A DNA stretch of 64,000 nt from CALINB01 sp938045325 (GCA_038114465.1 JAYNQW010000003.1:1-64000); one strand, 5' to 3'. Positions 34,783 to 43,719 are shown, counted from the stretch's first letter. Made by a program: numbers and translations. The notes: a model not told the origin generated them from the letters alone.

Positions 34783-34919
34783 CTAAGTTTAACAGGGAGG
34801 CGTCAAAGTGATGGGATGTTTCCCATCGGGCATCACCCTATCGCCAATCCTTTAAAATACCCTTAATAGCCACCTGGGACGCTTCTCTGCCGGAATTTCC
34901 GCTGTAAGCAATGAAAAGC

Positions 34920-35102
34920 CTACTTTTTAAATACTGATTCGGCGCCATCACGGGCTGTCTCTTTGGCGGAAATGGCGGCTTTGGCCCTGGCAATTTCCGC
35001 CTCCAGCTCAGCAATATATTCCCCAAGCGCCTCGATAGACATTTCATCAAGGTTTTTCGGTTTTGGTTGAGGCGTGCTGGGTTCTAAGTCCAACAAATCC
35101 AT
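34920..35102 (-). CDS. DUF1192-family small protein
   Basis: A 60-residue protein from ATG 35102 (MDLLDLEPSTPQPKPKNLDEMSI). The pattern PKPKNLDEMSIEALGEYIAELEAEIARAKAAISAKE followed by a C-terminal SVFKK is the DUF1192 signature: a short leader and one amphipathic helix. The function is not known. The in-frame extension upstream of 35102 lacks family similarity. Confidence 0.85.
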   Translation of the reverse strand: MDLLDLEPSTPQPKPKNLDEMSIEALGEYIAELEAEIARAKAAISAKETARDGAESVFKK

Positions 35103-35281
35103 GGCTGTATCCTCCCAAATGCTACCGTGCCATTGCCAATGGAAGATAAACGAAGACGATAAATCAGCCAAATTTAGCCGATCAGGCTGTCTCAATCGCC
35201 TAAAATCAGGCGGAAACGGCAGTCGTGGTCGTCCGCACCCCTGCAGGGGCTTAAATAAACGGATTGAATGCTATCGCCTGT

Positions 35282-35309
35282 TTGACCCGCCCTAGGATCG
35301 GCCTATATA
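35282..35309 (+). promoter_or_regulatory. promoter of the DUF1013 gene
   Basis: TTGACC (35282-35287), a 16-base spacer and TATATA (35304-35309) give a strong sigma-70 promoter about 74 bases upstream of the chosen ATG at 35383. It lies in the 280-base divergent gap shared with the DUF1192 gene. Confidence 0.65.
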
Positions 35310-35382
35310 AGGGGGCAAGAATCCAATCAAAAATGTGTCAGAAAGGCACAGAATATTTCAATTTTACACAAGGTGGTATGGC

Positions 35383-36099
35383 ATGACGATGCCTTTGATG
35401 CCGAAGGCGACAGCCGTATGGCTCGTTGAAAACACTTCGCTGACGTTTGAACAAATTGCCGATTTCTGCGGCCTCCATGCGCTCGAGATCCAGGCGATCG
35501 CGGATGACGAGGTTGCTATCGGCATGCAGGGGATGGACCCCATCGCCAACGGTGAGCTCACGCAAGAAGAGCTTGAGCGGTGCATGGCCAATCCGCGCAC
35601 CAAATTAAAACCGGCGAAACCGACCAATCCGGTCCCAAAAGCCCGCACTAAGGGCGCACGGTATACGCCTGTTTCAAAACGCCAGGACCGGCCTGATGCA
35701 ATTGCATGGCTGTTGAAAAATTATCCTGAACTGTCGGACGGACAAATTTCAAAACTTTTAGGCACGACAAAAAATACCATTAACGCGATCCGCGAACGTG
35801 AACATTGGAATATGCCGAACATCAAGCCGCAGAACCCTGTCGCCATGGGATTGTGCAGCAATGAAGAGTTTGAACGCGTCATCAAGGTCGCACGCCGGCG
35901 TGCTGAAAATGCTGCCAAACGTGCCGCCAAAGAAGAAAAACAACGCCAGGAAGCACTAGCCGCCGGCGAAACGCTATCGGAACCAGCTGCCAACTTAGGC
36001 GAAGACACACAAGCCGAGCCATCGCCCACTGCTTTCAGTACATCAACTGATGCCCCCGAACCGTCGGCCGATTCTGATGGCGGCGCACAAACAACTTAA
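35383..36099 (+). CDS. DUF1013-family putative transcription regulator
   Basis: A 238-residue protein from ATG 35383 (MTMPLMPKATAVWLVENTSL). The text LTFEQIADFCGLHALEIQAIADDEVA (about 20-45) and a second similar unit DGQISKLLGTTKNTINAIRER (about 124-144) look like two helix-turn-helix segments, as in DUF1013 proteins. I recall this family being annotated as the cell-cycle regulator TrcR in some alphaproteobacteria; this was not checked. The C-terminal 50 residues are Ala/Glu/Ser-rich and probably disordered. An upstream in-frame GTG at 35335 is unlikely. Confidence 0.85.
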   Translation: MTMPLMPKATAVWLVENTSLTFEQIADFCGLHALEIQAIADDEVAIGMQGMDPIANGELTQEELERCMANPRTKLKPAKPTNPVPKARTKGARYTPVSKRQDRPDAIAWLLKNYPELSDGQISKLLGTTKNTINAIREREHWNMPNIKPQNPVAMGLCSNEEFERVIKVARRRAENAAKRAAKEEKQRQEALAAGETLSEPAANLGEDTQAEPSPTAFSTSTDAPEPSADSDGGAQTT

Positions 36100-36204
36100 T
36101 TTTATAAAATCAGTTTTTTGACGCATCACGGTATGACGCTATCAGCGTAAAAGGGATTATATTGCTCATCGACCGTGAGTCAGATTCGATGAAACATTAG
36201 CAAT

Positions 36205-36232
36205 AAAAAATCCCGAAAGCTGCGCTTTCGGG
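36205..36232 (-). terminator. rho-independent terminator after the leftward DUF465 gene
   Basis: On the minus strand CCCGAAAGC/GCTTTCGGG with a 3-base loop is followed by ATTTTTTATT. It starts 5 bases after the stop codon. Confidence 0.92.
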
Positions 36233-36236
36233 AAAC

Positions 36237-36404
36237 TTATTGGCGGGTCAGTTCAGCGATTTCGTCTTTAAGCCGGAGTTTTTGTTTTTTTATGGCCGCA
36301 ATTTCTATGTCGTCGGGATGAGATTCTGTTTCGAGTTTTTCTAGGGTTTGCTCAAGAGCCTGATGTTTTTCTTTCAAGGCCTCAATTTTTTTCACTTCAC
36401 TCAT
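36237..36404 (-). CDS. DUF465 (YdcH-like) small protein
   Basis: A 55-residue protein from ATG 36404 (MSEVKKIEALKEKHQALEQT). The family pattern is a helical hairpin: charged helix, HPDD turn, then IAAIKKQKLRLKDEIAELTR. Function unknown. A paralogue lies 254 bases away in the opposite direction (36658). Confidence 0.85.
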   Translation of the reverse strand: MSEVKKIEALKEKHQALEQTLEKLETESHPDDIEIAAIKKQKLRLKDEIAELTRQ

Positions 36405-36657
36405 TAATACGTCCCCTTTCTTGATCATACCGATACAATAATGTTAGCGCCCATCAAATCAAAACGCCAGAGGAAGGTAAGCTGTTGAATTATATGGACT
36501 AATATAAGCGCAATTCGCTTTTTGACAGAAGTTCTAATTTCTTTGTGAAGTCCGTAAAAAATCAGCCGTTTTTTCGTGGAGGCGTATCCATAATGAAATA
36601 CCGGCACCGAAAATTCTTTGCTACCATGCATTTGCATGGCGACGGATCGTAAATTTT

Positions 36658-36861
36658 ATGAATGACGACATCGAGGCACTACAAAACAAACTGGCGCATC
36701 TAAAAACAGAACACCAGGATCTTGATGCTGCAATTTCCAGTTTGGCGGAAAATAAGCCTTTTGCGCAGCTAGAAATGCAGAGGCTTAAAAAACGAAAACT
36801 CCGGCTTAAAGACGAAATCGTGACACTGGAGAATCAATTACTGCCGGATATTATAGCTTAA
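36658..36861 (+). CDS. second DUF465 (YdcH-like) small protein
   Basis: A 67-residue protein from ATG 36658. The hairpin pattern is retained (LQNKLAHLKTEHQDLDAAIS, then LEMQRLKKRKLRLKDEIVTLENQL). It shares the KLRLKDEI core with the divergent paralogue at 36237, but its turn lacks the HPDD acidic pair. The 16-base gap to the convergent GGDEF-like gene holds no terminator that I can see. Confidence 0.82.
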   Translation: MNDDIEALQNKLAHLKTEHQDLDAAISSLAENKPFAQLEMQRLKKRKLRLKDEIVTLENQLLPDIIA

Positions 36862-36876
36862 AAATGCAGAATTAAT

Positions 36877-37617
36877 TTAAAATCGCCGGCGCAAATCCTC
36901 ATCGGCGGCGGCAAAAATTCCAGCCACCGTATCCTGGCTTTTGAGCAGATGAAGTCCATACACAAGCCGAAGGCTTTTGTGAGTTGCCTGCATTTTTTGT
37001 TCAATCAGGGGCACCAACGCACCGACTTTCTCTTCAGCGCTTTGGTAAGTTGTCACCGTAAATATAACACCCAAACCATATCCCCCCATGCTCCCCATGA
37101 TGTCGCTTGCACGCAGCTCGGACTTTATCAAATTCGCGCAATTGGAAACGATGAGATCGGCCATAGACAATCCCTCTGTATGCCGAATGCTTTCTAAGCC
37201 CTCGATCTGAAAACAGATAAATGTATTTTCTGTGCTTGCCTTATCGGCACGATTAAGCACTTTTGTGATGGCACGCTCAAGCGCGTGCCGACTCATCACC
37301 TGAAGGAAGGGATGGGTGTCCGATATTTTTTCTAAAAATGCGACACGTTTGCGTAAAAAATCGAGTTCCCGGCGTTGCCGGTCAAACTCGTTCATCACAT
37401 TACTGAGGCCTTGTTGAATATCCGGTGAAATATCGGCGGCCGGAACACCTAGAATCAGTGCAATATCATCGACATGACGGTTATGTTCCTGAGAGTCCTC
37501 TTTTGGACGGTCATGTTCATCCGAATCACCTTGCTGGGTGAATTCGAAAGATTTATTGCCGCGAGAACCGGTAGGTGTTACCCGTTCGACCGCTTTCGGG
37601 GGAGTCACGTCCGACAT
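36877..37617 (-). CDS. degenerate GGDEF-domain protein
   Basis: A 246-residue protein from ATG 37617 (MSDVTPPKAVERVTPTGSRG). A disordered polar N-terminus is followed by a short coiled coil (about 70-100) and a GGDEF-like domain (about 105-246). The signature loop reads GGYGLGVIF at 178-186 where active enzymes have GGDEF, so the metal-binding and catalytic acidic residues are lost, while RASDIMGSMGG before it is well kept. It should not make cyclic di-GMP. It may bind GTP, or act as a protein-interaction module. No EAL domain or membrane segment is present. Confidence 0.82.
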   Translation of the reverse strand: MSDVTPPKAVERVTPTGSRGNKSFEFTQQGDSDEHDRPKEDSQEHNRHVDDIALILGVPAADISPDIQQGLSNVMNEFDRQRRELDFLRKRVAFLEKISDTHPFLQVMSRHALERAITKVLNRADKASTENTFICFQIEGLESIRHTEGLSMADLIVSNCANLIKSELRASDIMGSMGGYGLGVIFTVTTYQSAEEKVGALVPLIEQKMQATHKSLRLVYGLHLLKSQDTVAGIFAAADEDLRRRF

Positions 37618-37792
37618 CGTCAATCCCTCCTCTACAGACCACTAAGCTACCACCCTAGCGTTAAGACACAAACTCCTTATACCCCCCTCTTTTTGCTCCT
37701 GCTGCAATGCTCAACCCGCTTGATCTATATCAAAGCATCATCCGGCAGGCGGCGGCAATATTCACACCTGGAAATTCATCAGGAGCGAGAAA

Positions 37793-37897
37793 ATGCAAGA
37801 AGGCGAAATTGCTTATCTGGCAATGGTGATCATTGCCGGACTTGTCTTTATGGCCACCCTGGCATGGGCCACATACCGGACGAGCAAAAAAGACTGA
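37793..37897 (+). CDS. 34-residue single-span membrane protein
   Basis: A short gene with an AGGAGCGAG ribosome-binding sequence ending 5 bases before ATG 37793. The product has an acidic start (MQEGEIAYLAM), one membrane segment (about residues 7-27, MVIIAGLVFMATLAWATY) and a positive tail (RTSKKD), fitting an N-out or small accessory subunit topology. It lies 7 bases before the convergent COQ9 stop codon. The clean signal, ribosome site and hydrophobicity profile argue that it is real. The function is unknown. Confidence 0.6.
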   Translation: MQEGEIAYLAMVIIAGLVFMATLAWATYRTSKKD

Positions 37898-37904
37898 ACA
37901 AAAA

Positions 37905-38558
37905 TTACAATTGGGAACGGTTGAGGGGTTTGCGTAAAGCCTTAAGTATGTTTATGGGCGACGGCAACCGCGAGACCGCCCCTTTAGCCCGGGCAACATA
38001 ACCGGGAATCTTCATCACTTCGCTGATGCGCCTGTCAAGGAACGACCATGTTGCGGCGCCATCGGCGGAGGCGTCATTTAGCCAATATAAGACAGTCGAC
38101 GTATAAACACCGCTTAACAAGGCGCGCTTTGTATAAAAATTAAAATCGGTGGCCGTATCGCCGGCTGCATACCAGATGGCATTAACCGTTTGGTAAGTCA
38201 GCCGGGTTGCCATCGGTATATTGGGCGGCAACGCCAAGTAAGCTGCAGCCCGCCGCATCGCTTCCCGATGCGGTTGCATGAGTCTCAAACGGCACTGAAT
38301 CGCAAACGCGATTCGATCCCGGACACGCATATTTTCAAGAATTTCCTGTTCGAGTTTTTGAAGCATCAAACGATCGGCATATGAAGAAAGATGTTCGGCC
38401 AATGCCGACAACCCGCCGGTAAAAACTCGCGCGACATCCGCTGAACCGTAACCGGCATCCTTTGCACCCCGACGCAGGGCTTTTTGCGTCCAGCCGTCAA
38501 AGGGAACGTGATTCAACGTTGCCAACAGAATTTCGTCTTTGATTTGCTGATCACTCAT
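37905..38558 (-). CDS. COQ9-family ubiquinone biosynthesis protein
   Basis: A 217-residue protein with a TetR-like N-terminal helical region (HVPFDGWTQKALRRGAKDAGYG, about 17-38) and the family C-terminal block LPPNIPMATRLTYQTVNAIWYAAGDTATDFNFYTKRALLSGVYTSTVLYWL. COQ9 proteins bind lipids and present ubiquinone intermediates to COQ7-type hydroxylases. It starts 3 bases after def. Confidence 0.9.
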   Translation of the reverse strand: MSDQQIKDEILLATLNHVPFDGWTQKALRRGAKDAGYGSADVARVFTGGLSALAEHLSSYADRLMLQKLEQEILENMRVRDRIAFAIQCRLRLMQPHREAMRRAAAYLALPPNIPMATRLTYQTVNAIWYAAGDTATDFNFYTKRALLSGVYTSTVLYWLNDASADGAATWSFLDRRISEVMKIPGYVARAKGAVSRLPSPINILKALRKPLNRSQL

Positions 38559-38561
38559 CGG

Positions 38562-39161
38562 TTACGCCGCCGAGCCGTCCGCCGCTGCGGCTTCTTCCTC
38601 TTCGAGTTGCCGTTGCGCAGCAATCATCAGCTCCATTTCTTTGGCAAAACCAAAAAGCGTCAGATCTGGGACACGCATCGGATATAACAAACCATCCAGA
38701 TGATCGCATTCATGCTGAACGACACGGGCATGAAACCCATGAGCGATACGGTCAATTTCTTCGCCTTCATGGGTCACGCCCCGGTAACGAATTTCCGTAA
38801 AACGCGGTACGGCACCAATCATATCGGGGACCGATAAGCAGCCCTCCCAGCCCAGTGCCGTTTCTTCCGTGATCGGCTCGATTTCAGGATTAATTAAGAC
38901 CGTCAGCGGCACGGGCCCATCGTACGGATTGGCCTCCTCTCCCGATTCGGCCTCCGCGCGCGTACCACCAACAAAAAATACGACAATACGTTTTTGCACA
39001 AAGACTTGAGGTGCCGCCAAACCGGTGCCGTCGGCGTCATACATGGTCTCGATCATGTTGGTGACAAGTTCTTTAATCTCGGGCGCGGTTGGATCCTCGA
39101 CGAGCTGAGCCGGAGCCCTCAAGATCGGATGGCCCATACGTGCAATTTTCAATAATGCCAC
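38562..39161 (-). CDS. def: peptide deformylase
   Basis: Removes the formyl group from nascent proteins. All three motifs are present: GTGLAAPQ (Gln52), EGCLSVP (Cys108) and HECDH (150-154), giving the metal site Cys/His/His and catalytic Glu151. At 199 residues it is slightly long, with a 10-residue insert (RAEAESGEEA, about 68-77) and an Ala/Glu-rich tail. Confidence 0.94.
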   Translation of the reverse strand: MALLKIARMGHPILRAPAQLVEDPTAPEIKELVTNMIETMYDADGTGLAAPQVFVQKRIVVFFVGGTRAEAESGEEANPYDGPVPLTVLINPEIEPITEETALGWEGCLSVPDMIGAVPRFTEIRYRGVTHEGEEIDRIAHGFHARVVQHECDHLDGLLYPMRVPDLTLFGFAKEMELMIAAQRQLEEEEAAAADGSAA

Positions 39162-39201
39162 GGTTTTGCACCTTTACTCGATCATGCCTGTTCTAAGCAT
39201 T

Positions 39202-40593
39202 TTAGCCCAAAGCTTGAACGATCTTCTCCGTCGTGTCCTTAGCATCGCCAAAGACCATCATCGTATTATCACGGAAAAACAATTCATTATCGACACCGGC
39301 ATAACCCGATGCCATCGACCGCTTGAGAAACAGAACCGTCCCCGCCTTTTCAACGTCCAAAATCGGCATCCCGTAGATTGGGCTGGCCGGATCGGTCTTT
39401 GCCGCCGGGTTTGTTACGTCGTTTGCACCGATGACAAAAGCGACATCGGCTGTCGCAAACTCGTTGTTAATTTCTTCAAGCTCGAAAACTTCGTCATAGG
39501 GCACATTGGCCTCAGCCAAAAGAACATTCATGTGCCCCGGCATGCGTCCCGCAACCGGATGGATTGCATAGGAAACATCGACACCCTCTTCTTTGAGCTT
39601 ATCTGCCATTTCACGCAACGCATGTTGGGCTTGGGCAACAGCCATGCCGTAACCCGGCACGATGATGACTTTCGAAGCGTTTTTCATGATAAAGGCCGAG
39701 TCTTCAGCATTACCCGATTTAACGGATCTGTCACCACTCGCGGCGGCGGCCGGTCCCGCATCTTCGCCGCCAAATCCGCCTAACAGCACATTGACGATCG
39801 AGCGGTTCATGCCTTTACACATGATGTAACTCAAAATCGCGCCGGAAGAACCAACCAACGCACCCGTGATAATCAAAGCGGGGTTTGATAACGTGAATCC
39901 GATTCCCGCCGCGGCCCAACCGGAATAGGAATTCAGCATCGATACAACGACCGGCATATCGGCACCGCCAATGGGAATGATGATTAAAAACCCGATGGCA
40001 AAAGCCAACGCCACCAGCACCCAGTAAAGCGTGTAGGATTCCGATGCGACAAACAAAAACAGCACCACGGCGATCGCGATTCCAATGGCGGCATTGAGCT
40101 TGTGTTGACCGGCAAAAGTAATGGGCGTGCCGCTCATGATACCTTGCAGCTTGGCAAACGCGATCAGAGAGCCGGAGAACGTCACGGCACCAATGGCGGT
40201 GCCAAGACCCATTTCAATGAGGCTCGCGGCATGAATACTGCCCGCCGAACCGATCCCATAGGCATCGGGCTTATAAAGTGCTGCTGTTGCGACAAAAACC
40301 GCCGCTAAGCCGACAAGACTGTGAAAGAAAGCCACGAGTTGCGGCAGCGCCGTCATTTGAATCTTCAATGCGATGACGGTGCCGATTGCGCCGCCGATCA
40401 ACACGCCGAGAATGATAGTGCTGTAGCTCACAACCTCCGGCGCCATTAATGTGGTGACGACCGCGATCACCATACCGATGATACCGATGCGGTTTCCTTG
40501 ACGGGCCGTTTCCGGCGAGCTTAATCCGCGAAGCGCTAAAATAAAGCACACCGAAGCAACCAAATAGGCAAAGCCGACAATTCCGCTAGTCAT
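39202..40593 (-). CDS. pntB: NAD(P) transhydrogenase subunit beta
   Basis: The membrane and NADP-binding part of proton-translocating transhydrogenase. About eight or nine hydrophobic segments fill residues 1-260. The NADP domain includes VIIVPGYGMAVAQAQHALREM (about 310-330), HPVAGRMPGHMNVLLAEA and GANDVTNPAAKTDPASPIYGMP. The 463-residue length is normal. It is the third gene of the split pnt operon, 12 bases after pntAb. Confidence 0.96.
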   Translation of the reverse strand: MTSGIVGFAYLVASVCFILALRGLSSPETARQGNRIGIIGMVIAVVTTLMAPEVVSYSTIILGVLIGGAIGTVIALKIQMTALPQLVAFFHSLVGLAAVFVATAALYKPDAYGIGSAGSIHAASLIEMGLGTAIGAVTFSGSLIAFAKLQGIMSGTPITFAGQHKLNAAIGIAIAVVLFLFVASESYTLYWVLVALAFAIGFLIIIPIGGADMPVVVSMLNSYSGWAAAGIGFTLSNPALIITGALVGSSGAILSYIMCKGMNRSIVNVLLGGFGGEDAGPAAAASGDRSVKSGNAEDSAFIMKNASKVIIVPGYGMAVAQAQHALREMADKLKEEGVDVSYAIHPVAGRMPGHMNVLLAEANVPYDEVFELEEINNEFATADVAFVIGANDVTNPAAKTDPASPIYGMPILDVEKAGTVLFLKRSMASGYAGVDNELFFRDNTMMVFGDAKDTTEKIVQALG

Positions 40594-40605
40594 ATGATCG
40601 GCCCC

Positions 40606-41019
40606 CTATTTCTTTTCTTTTTTCTTGAACATGCTCAGCATGCGTTGGCTCACGATAAAGCCACCGAATATGTTGACCGAAGCCAGCATCACGGCCAAAA
40701 AACCCATAACCTTGGAGAAATCATACCCAGCGGGACCCGCAGCGATGAGGCCGCCGACAATAATCACCGAGGAAATTGCATTGGTTACGCTCATGAGGGG
40801 CGAATGCAATGCAGGCGTCACGCTCCAGACAACATAAAAGCCGATGAAAACAGCTAAGACAAAAACCGTGAACAAAAACAAAAACGGTTCACCGCCGGAC
40901 TGCACTTGGGTCTGTACGACCTGAGAAGCCCCCTTCGCGATTTCTGCCGCGCGCTCGGCTAAATTAGAAGCATCGACAGCAAGCTTCGCAGCACTATCGG
41001 CTATTTTACTCGGGTCCAT
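40606..41019 (-). CDS. pntAb: NAD(P) transhydrogenase subunit alpha part 2
   Basis: A membrane subunit of the split alpha chain. Three hydrophobic segments (about residues 48-70, 78-98 and 104-126) follow a helical Ala-rich N-terminus. At 137 residues it is longer at the N-terminus than many PntAb proteins. Start and upstream stop overlap by one base (TAATG). Confidence 0.93.
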   Translation of the reverse strand: MDPSKIADSAAKLAVDASNLAERAAEIAKGASQVVQTQVQSGGEPFLFLFTVFVLAVFIGFYVVWSVTPALHSPLMSVTNAISSVIIVGGLIAAGPAGYDFSKVMGFLAVMLASVNIFGGFIVSQRMLSMFKKKEKK

Positions 41020-42176
41020 TATGCGTTCCCCTCTCCAGTCAATGCAGGATGAACGATATTGCCGTCACGAACGACCAACGTTCCCTGCACGATTTCGTCT
41101 TCCCAGTCGATCTTCAGGGATTTACTTTCCTGATCAACCATCGGTGTTAAAAAATTCAATATATTTTTGGCAAAAAGGGCGCTGGCGACTTCCGGCAATC
41201 GGCTCGGTACATTTTCATGACCAATCACACTGACTCCGTATTTCTTCACGATGGCGCCTTTTTTCGACACTTCACAATTGCCGCCGGCTTCAACAGCCAA
41301 ATCGACGATGACGGCCCCTTCCGGCATCGATTTCACCATGGCATCGGTCACCAGCTTCGGCGCCGGGCGGCCCGGAATGAGAGCTGTGCAAATGACGATA
41401 TCTTGTTTTTTGATATGCTCGTTGACGACTTCCTGTTGCTTACGCTTGTAATCGTCACTCATTTCCTTGGCGTAACCGCCTTCGGTCTCGGCTTCTTTTT
41501 CCGCTTTCGGATCAACGGATAAAAACTTTCCACCGAGACTCTCTACTTGTTCTTTTACCGCTGGCCGGACATCAGTCGCCGTGACAACCGCACCAAGACG
41601 TTTTGCCGTTGCAATCGCCTGCAAACCAGCGACGCCAACCCCCATGATGAATACTTTTGCCGGCGGTACGGTACCGGCGGCCGTCATCATCATCGGAAAA
41701 GCCCGCCCAAAAACATCCGACCCATCAAGAACAGCCTTATAACCGGCTAAGTTGCTTTGGCTCGAAAGAATATCCATGGATTGCGCGCGTGAAATGCGCG
41801 GCATCAACTCCAAGGCAAATGCCGTTATTCCTGCTTTGGCATAATTTTCAACATCGGCTTTGTTGGTTAAGGCCGATAAATGCGCAATCAGGATGGCGCC
41901 CTTTTTCATGTTTGCTAATTCATTTTGATTTTCGCCATCGACAATCGGCGGCTGAATTTTGATAACGATATCCGCATCTTTCAGCGCGCCCGGCGCATCA
42001 TTGGCAATTGTCGCGCCCGCTTCTTTAAATGCGTCATCCGTAAAAGAAGCCCCTTCGCCGGCTCCCGCTTCAACCGTGACATCAAATCCCAAGCCGGCCA
42101 ATTTTTTGACCACTTCGGGCGAAACGGCAACGCGCTTCTCGCCGGGCCGGCGTTCTTTGGGAACGGCGATTTTCAT
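41019..42176 (-). CDS. pntAa: NAD(P) transhydrogenase subunit alpha part 1
   Basis: The NAD-binding alanine-dehydrogenase-like domain. Visible are PKERRPGEKRVAVSPE (5-20), the RQD-loop counterpart MPRISRAQSMDILSSQSNLAGY (about 130-151), and Rossmann GVGVAGLQAIATAKRLGAVVTATD. The 385-residue length is normal. It is the first gene of pntAa-pntAb-pntB. Confidence 0.95.
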   Translation of the reverse strand: MKIAVPKERRPGEKRVAVSPEVVKKLAGLGFDVTVEAGAGEGASFTDDAFKEAGATIANDAPGALKDADIVIKIQPPIVDGENQNELANMKKGAILIAHLSALTNKADVENYAKAGITAFALELMPRISRAQSMDILSSQSNLAGYKAVLDGSDVFGRAFPMMMTAAGTVPPAKVFIMGVGVAGLQAIATAKRLGAVVTATDVRPAVKEQVESLGGKFLSVDPKAEKEAETEGGYAKEMSDDYKRKQQEVVNEHIKKQDIVICTALIPGRPAPKLVTDAMVKSMPEGAVIVDLAVEAGGNCEVSKKGAIVKKYGVSVIGHENVPSRLPEVASALFAKNILNFLTPMVDQESKSLKIDWEDEIVQGTLVVRDGNIVHPALTGEGNA

Positions 42177-42288
42177 GACTGGGGGCTCCTTATCGCTAGT
42201 GTCTTCAGTCTATCACGGCGCATGAAAAATTATCGGAGCGGCGGATATTTATATATTAGGCTCTTCTAATTCTTATCGTAGACGATTT

Positions 42289-42350
42289 ATGCCCGGTTCG
42301 CGGCTTCAACACAAGAGTAAGAAGCCAAAAAATGCTTTAATTCCGGGCAT
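42289..42350. repeat. nested inverted repeat between the pnt operon and the ABC1 kinase gene
   Basis: ATGCCCGG (42289-42296) pairs with CCGGGCAT (42343-42350), and inside it GGCTTC (42302-42307) pairs with GAAGCC (42321-42326). It ends one base before the stop codon of the leftward ABC1 kinase gene. There is no long T-run on either strand, so it is a structured 3' region or weak terminator rather than a classic one. Confidence 0.4.
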
Positions 42351-42351
42351 T

Positions 42352-43716
42352 TCAAGCCGCCTGGGCAATCCCGGCGGACTTTAATATTCGTTTTTGGCGC
42401 TTATCTAATGTTTTTTCATCGAAATCGGCTACCAGATCGTGAAACATCTGATGCCAATTAATTTCGGCCTTCAAATGCATGAACACGCTGCCCAATCCGA
42501 TCGCGGCACGATCCATCAAAACGAACTCACGCGGCGGCGTCACACCGCCCAGGTTCCTGATCTCTTGATGCACTTTTGACGCCACCTCGGCACCGTAAAT
42601 GCCGGACGGCTCTTCCTGAATCGGCCGAACCCGGTCTTCCAACAAGGGTCCATATAAAAATCGCGCCCATTGATTAAGAACGCCGATCATTTCACGAGAA
42701 AGATTTTGAAACCCCCAAGTTTCATAAGCATGAACAGCCAATGCCGTATCATCACGTTCTAAGGCCCAATAAAGATCGATAACGGCGCGCACAAAGCTCG
42801 GGCGAAAAATGCGGATGCAGCCAAAGTCGAGCAAATTAATTTTTCCGTCTGGACATACCGTGTAATTCCCAAGATGGGGGTCGCCATGAATGACGCCGAA
42901 TTCATAAAATGGAACATACCAGGCCCGAAACATATTCAGCGCAATAGCATTTCGTTTTTTCAAAGGCCGGTCGACAACGTCTAGCAATCTCGCCCCTTCG
43001 AGCCACGTCATCGTCAACAAACGATTGGTACTTAGTTCCGATATCGGTTCGGGAACATGAACGCCGGGTTCATCGGCCAGCATTTCTTGATACAAACGCA
43101 TATTTTGCGACTCACGAACGTAATCAAGCTCTTCGCGCAAGCGTTCCGATAATTCGTCATGAATATTGGAGGGATTAATAGCTTTGTCATACCGACGGAA
43201 GATTGAAAACACGAATTTCAATTGTTTGAGATCTGCTTCCACGGCTGACGCCATATCGGGATACTGAAGTTTACAAGCAAGTTTTCGGCCATCCAGTGCG
43301 GTGGCTTTATGCACTTGCCCCAACGAGGCTGCCGACGCTGACTCGTGCTCAAAATCCTGTAATTTTTCTCGCCAATTGTTACCGAGTTCGCCGGCCATTC
43401 GGCGGCGTACAAACGCCCAACCCATCGGCGGCGCATTTGCTTGCAGCTGCGCCAGCTCCGTCATGTATTCCGGCGGCAGCACATCTGGAACTGTCGCCAG
43501 AATTTGCGCCGTTTTCATCAAAGGGCCCTTAAGGCCGCCCAAAGCCGCCCTTAATTCAGCGGCATGCTCACTTTTATTAAGCTCAAGCCCCAGAATACGC
43601 CCGCCAACGAACCGAGCGGCTAATTCACCGGCCGCGGCCCCTACCTGGGCATAACGTTTGACGCGGCCCGATAAGCGGTCGTCTTCGTTGTTGGTTTTAT
43701 TCTTGGCTTTTGCCAC
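42352..43716 (-). CDS. ABC1/AarF (UbiB-like) atypical kinase
   Basis: A 454-residue ABC1-family protein. Family blocks are GPLMKTAQILATVPDVLPPEYMTELAQLQ (about 54-82), where the KxGQ motif reads KTAQ, ASAASLGQVHKATALDGRKLACKLQYP (about 126-152) and NYTVCPDGKINLLDFGCIR (about 282-300) with the metal-binding DFG. These proteins are implicated in quinone biosynthesis as ATPases. It lacks the C-terminal membrane segments of classic UbiB. It lies 3 bases after pepF, so the two are one operon. Confidence 0.88.
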   Translation of the reverse strand: MAKAKNKTNNEDDRLSGRVKRYAQVGAAAGELAARFVGGRILGLELNKSEHAAELRAALGGLKGPLMKTAQILATVPDVLPPEYMTELAQLQANAPPMGWAFVRRRMAGELGNNWREKLQDFEHESASAASLGQVHKATALDGRKLACKLQYPDMASAVEADLKQLKFVFSIFRRYDKAINPSNIHDELSERLREELDYVRESQNMRLYQEMLADEPGVHVPEPISELSTNRLLTMTWLEGARLLDVVDRPLKKRNAIALNMFRAWYVPFYEFGVIHGDPHLGNYTVCPDGKINLLDFGCIRIFRPSFVRAVIDLYWALERDDTALAVHAYETWGFQNLSREMIGVLNQWARFLYGPLLEDRVRPIQEEPSGIYGAEVASKVHQEIRNLGGVTPPREFVLMDRAAIGLGSVFMHLKAEINWHQMFHDLVADFDEKTLDKRQKRILKSAGIAQAA

Positions 43717-43719
43717 GTG

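Noticed and set aside
36877..37617. Active diguanylate cyclase
   Set aside because: The catalytic GGDEF reads GGYGL, so c-di-GMP synthesis is not expected.
42177..42351. tRNA gene in the gap upstream of pntAa
   Set aside because: The GGTTCG-like text and stems do not assemble into a cloverleaf; only the nested inverted repeat is supported.
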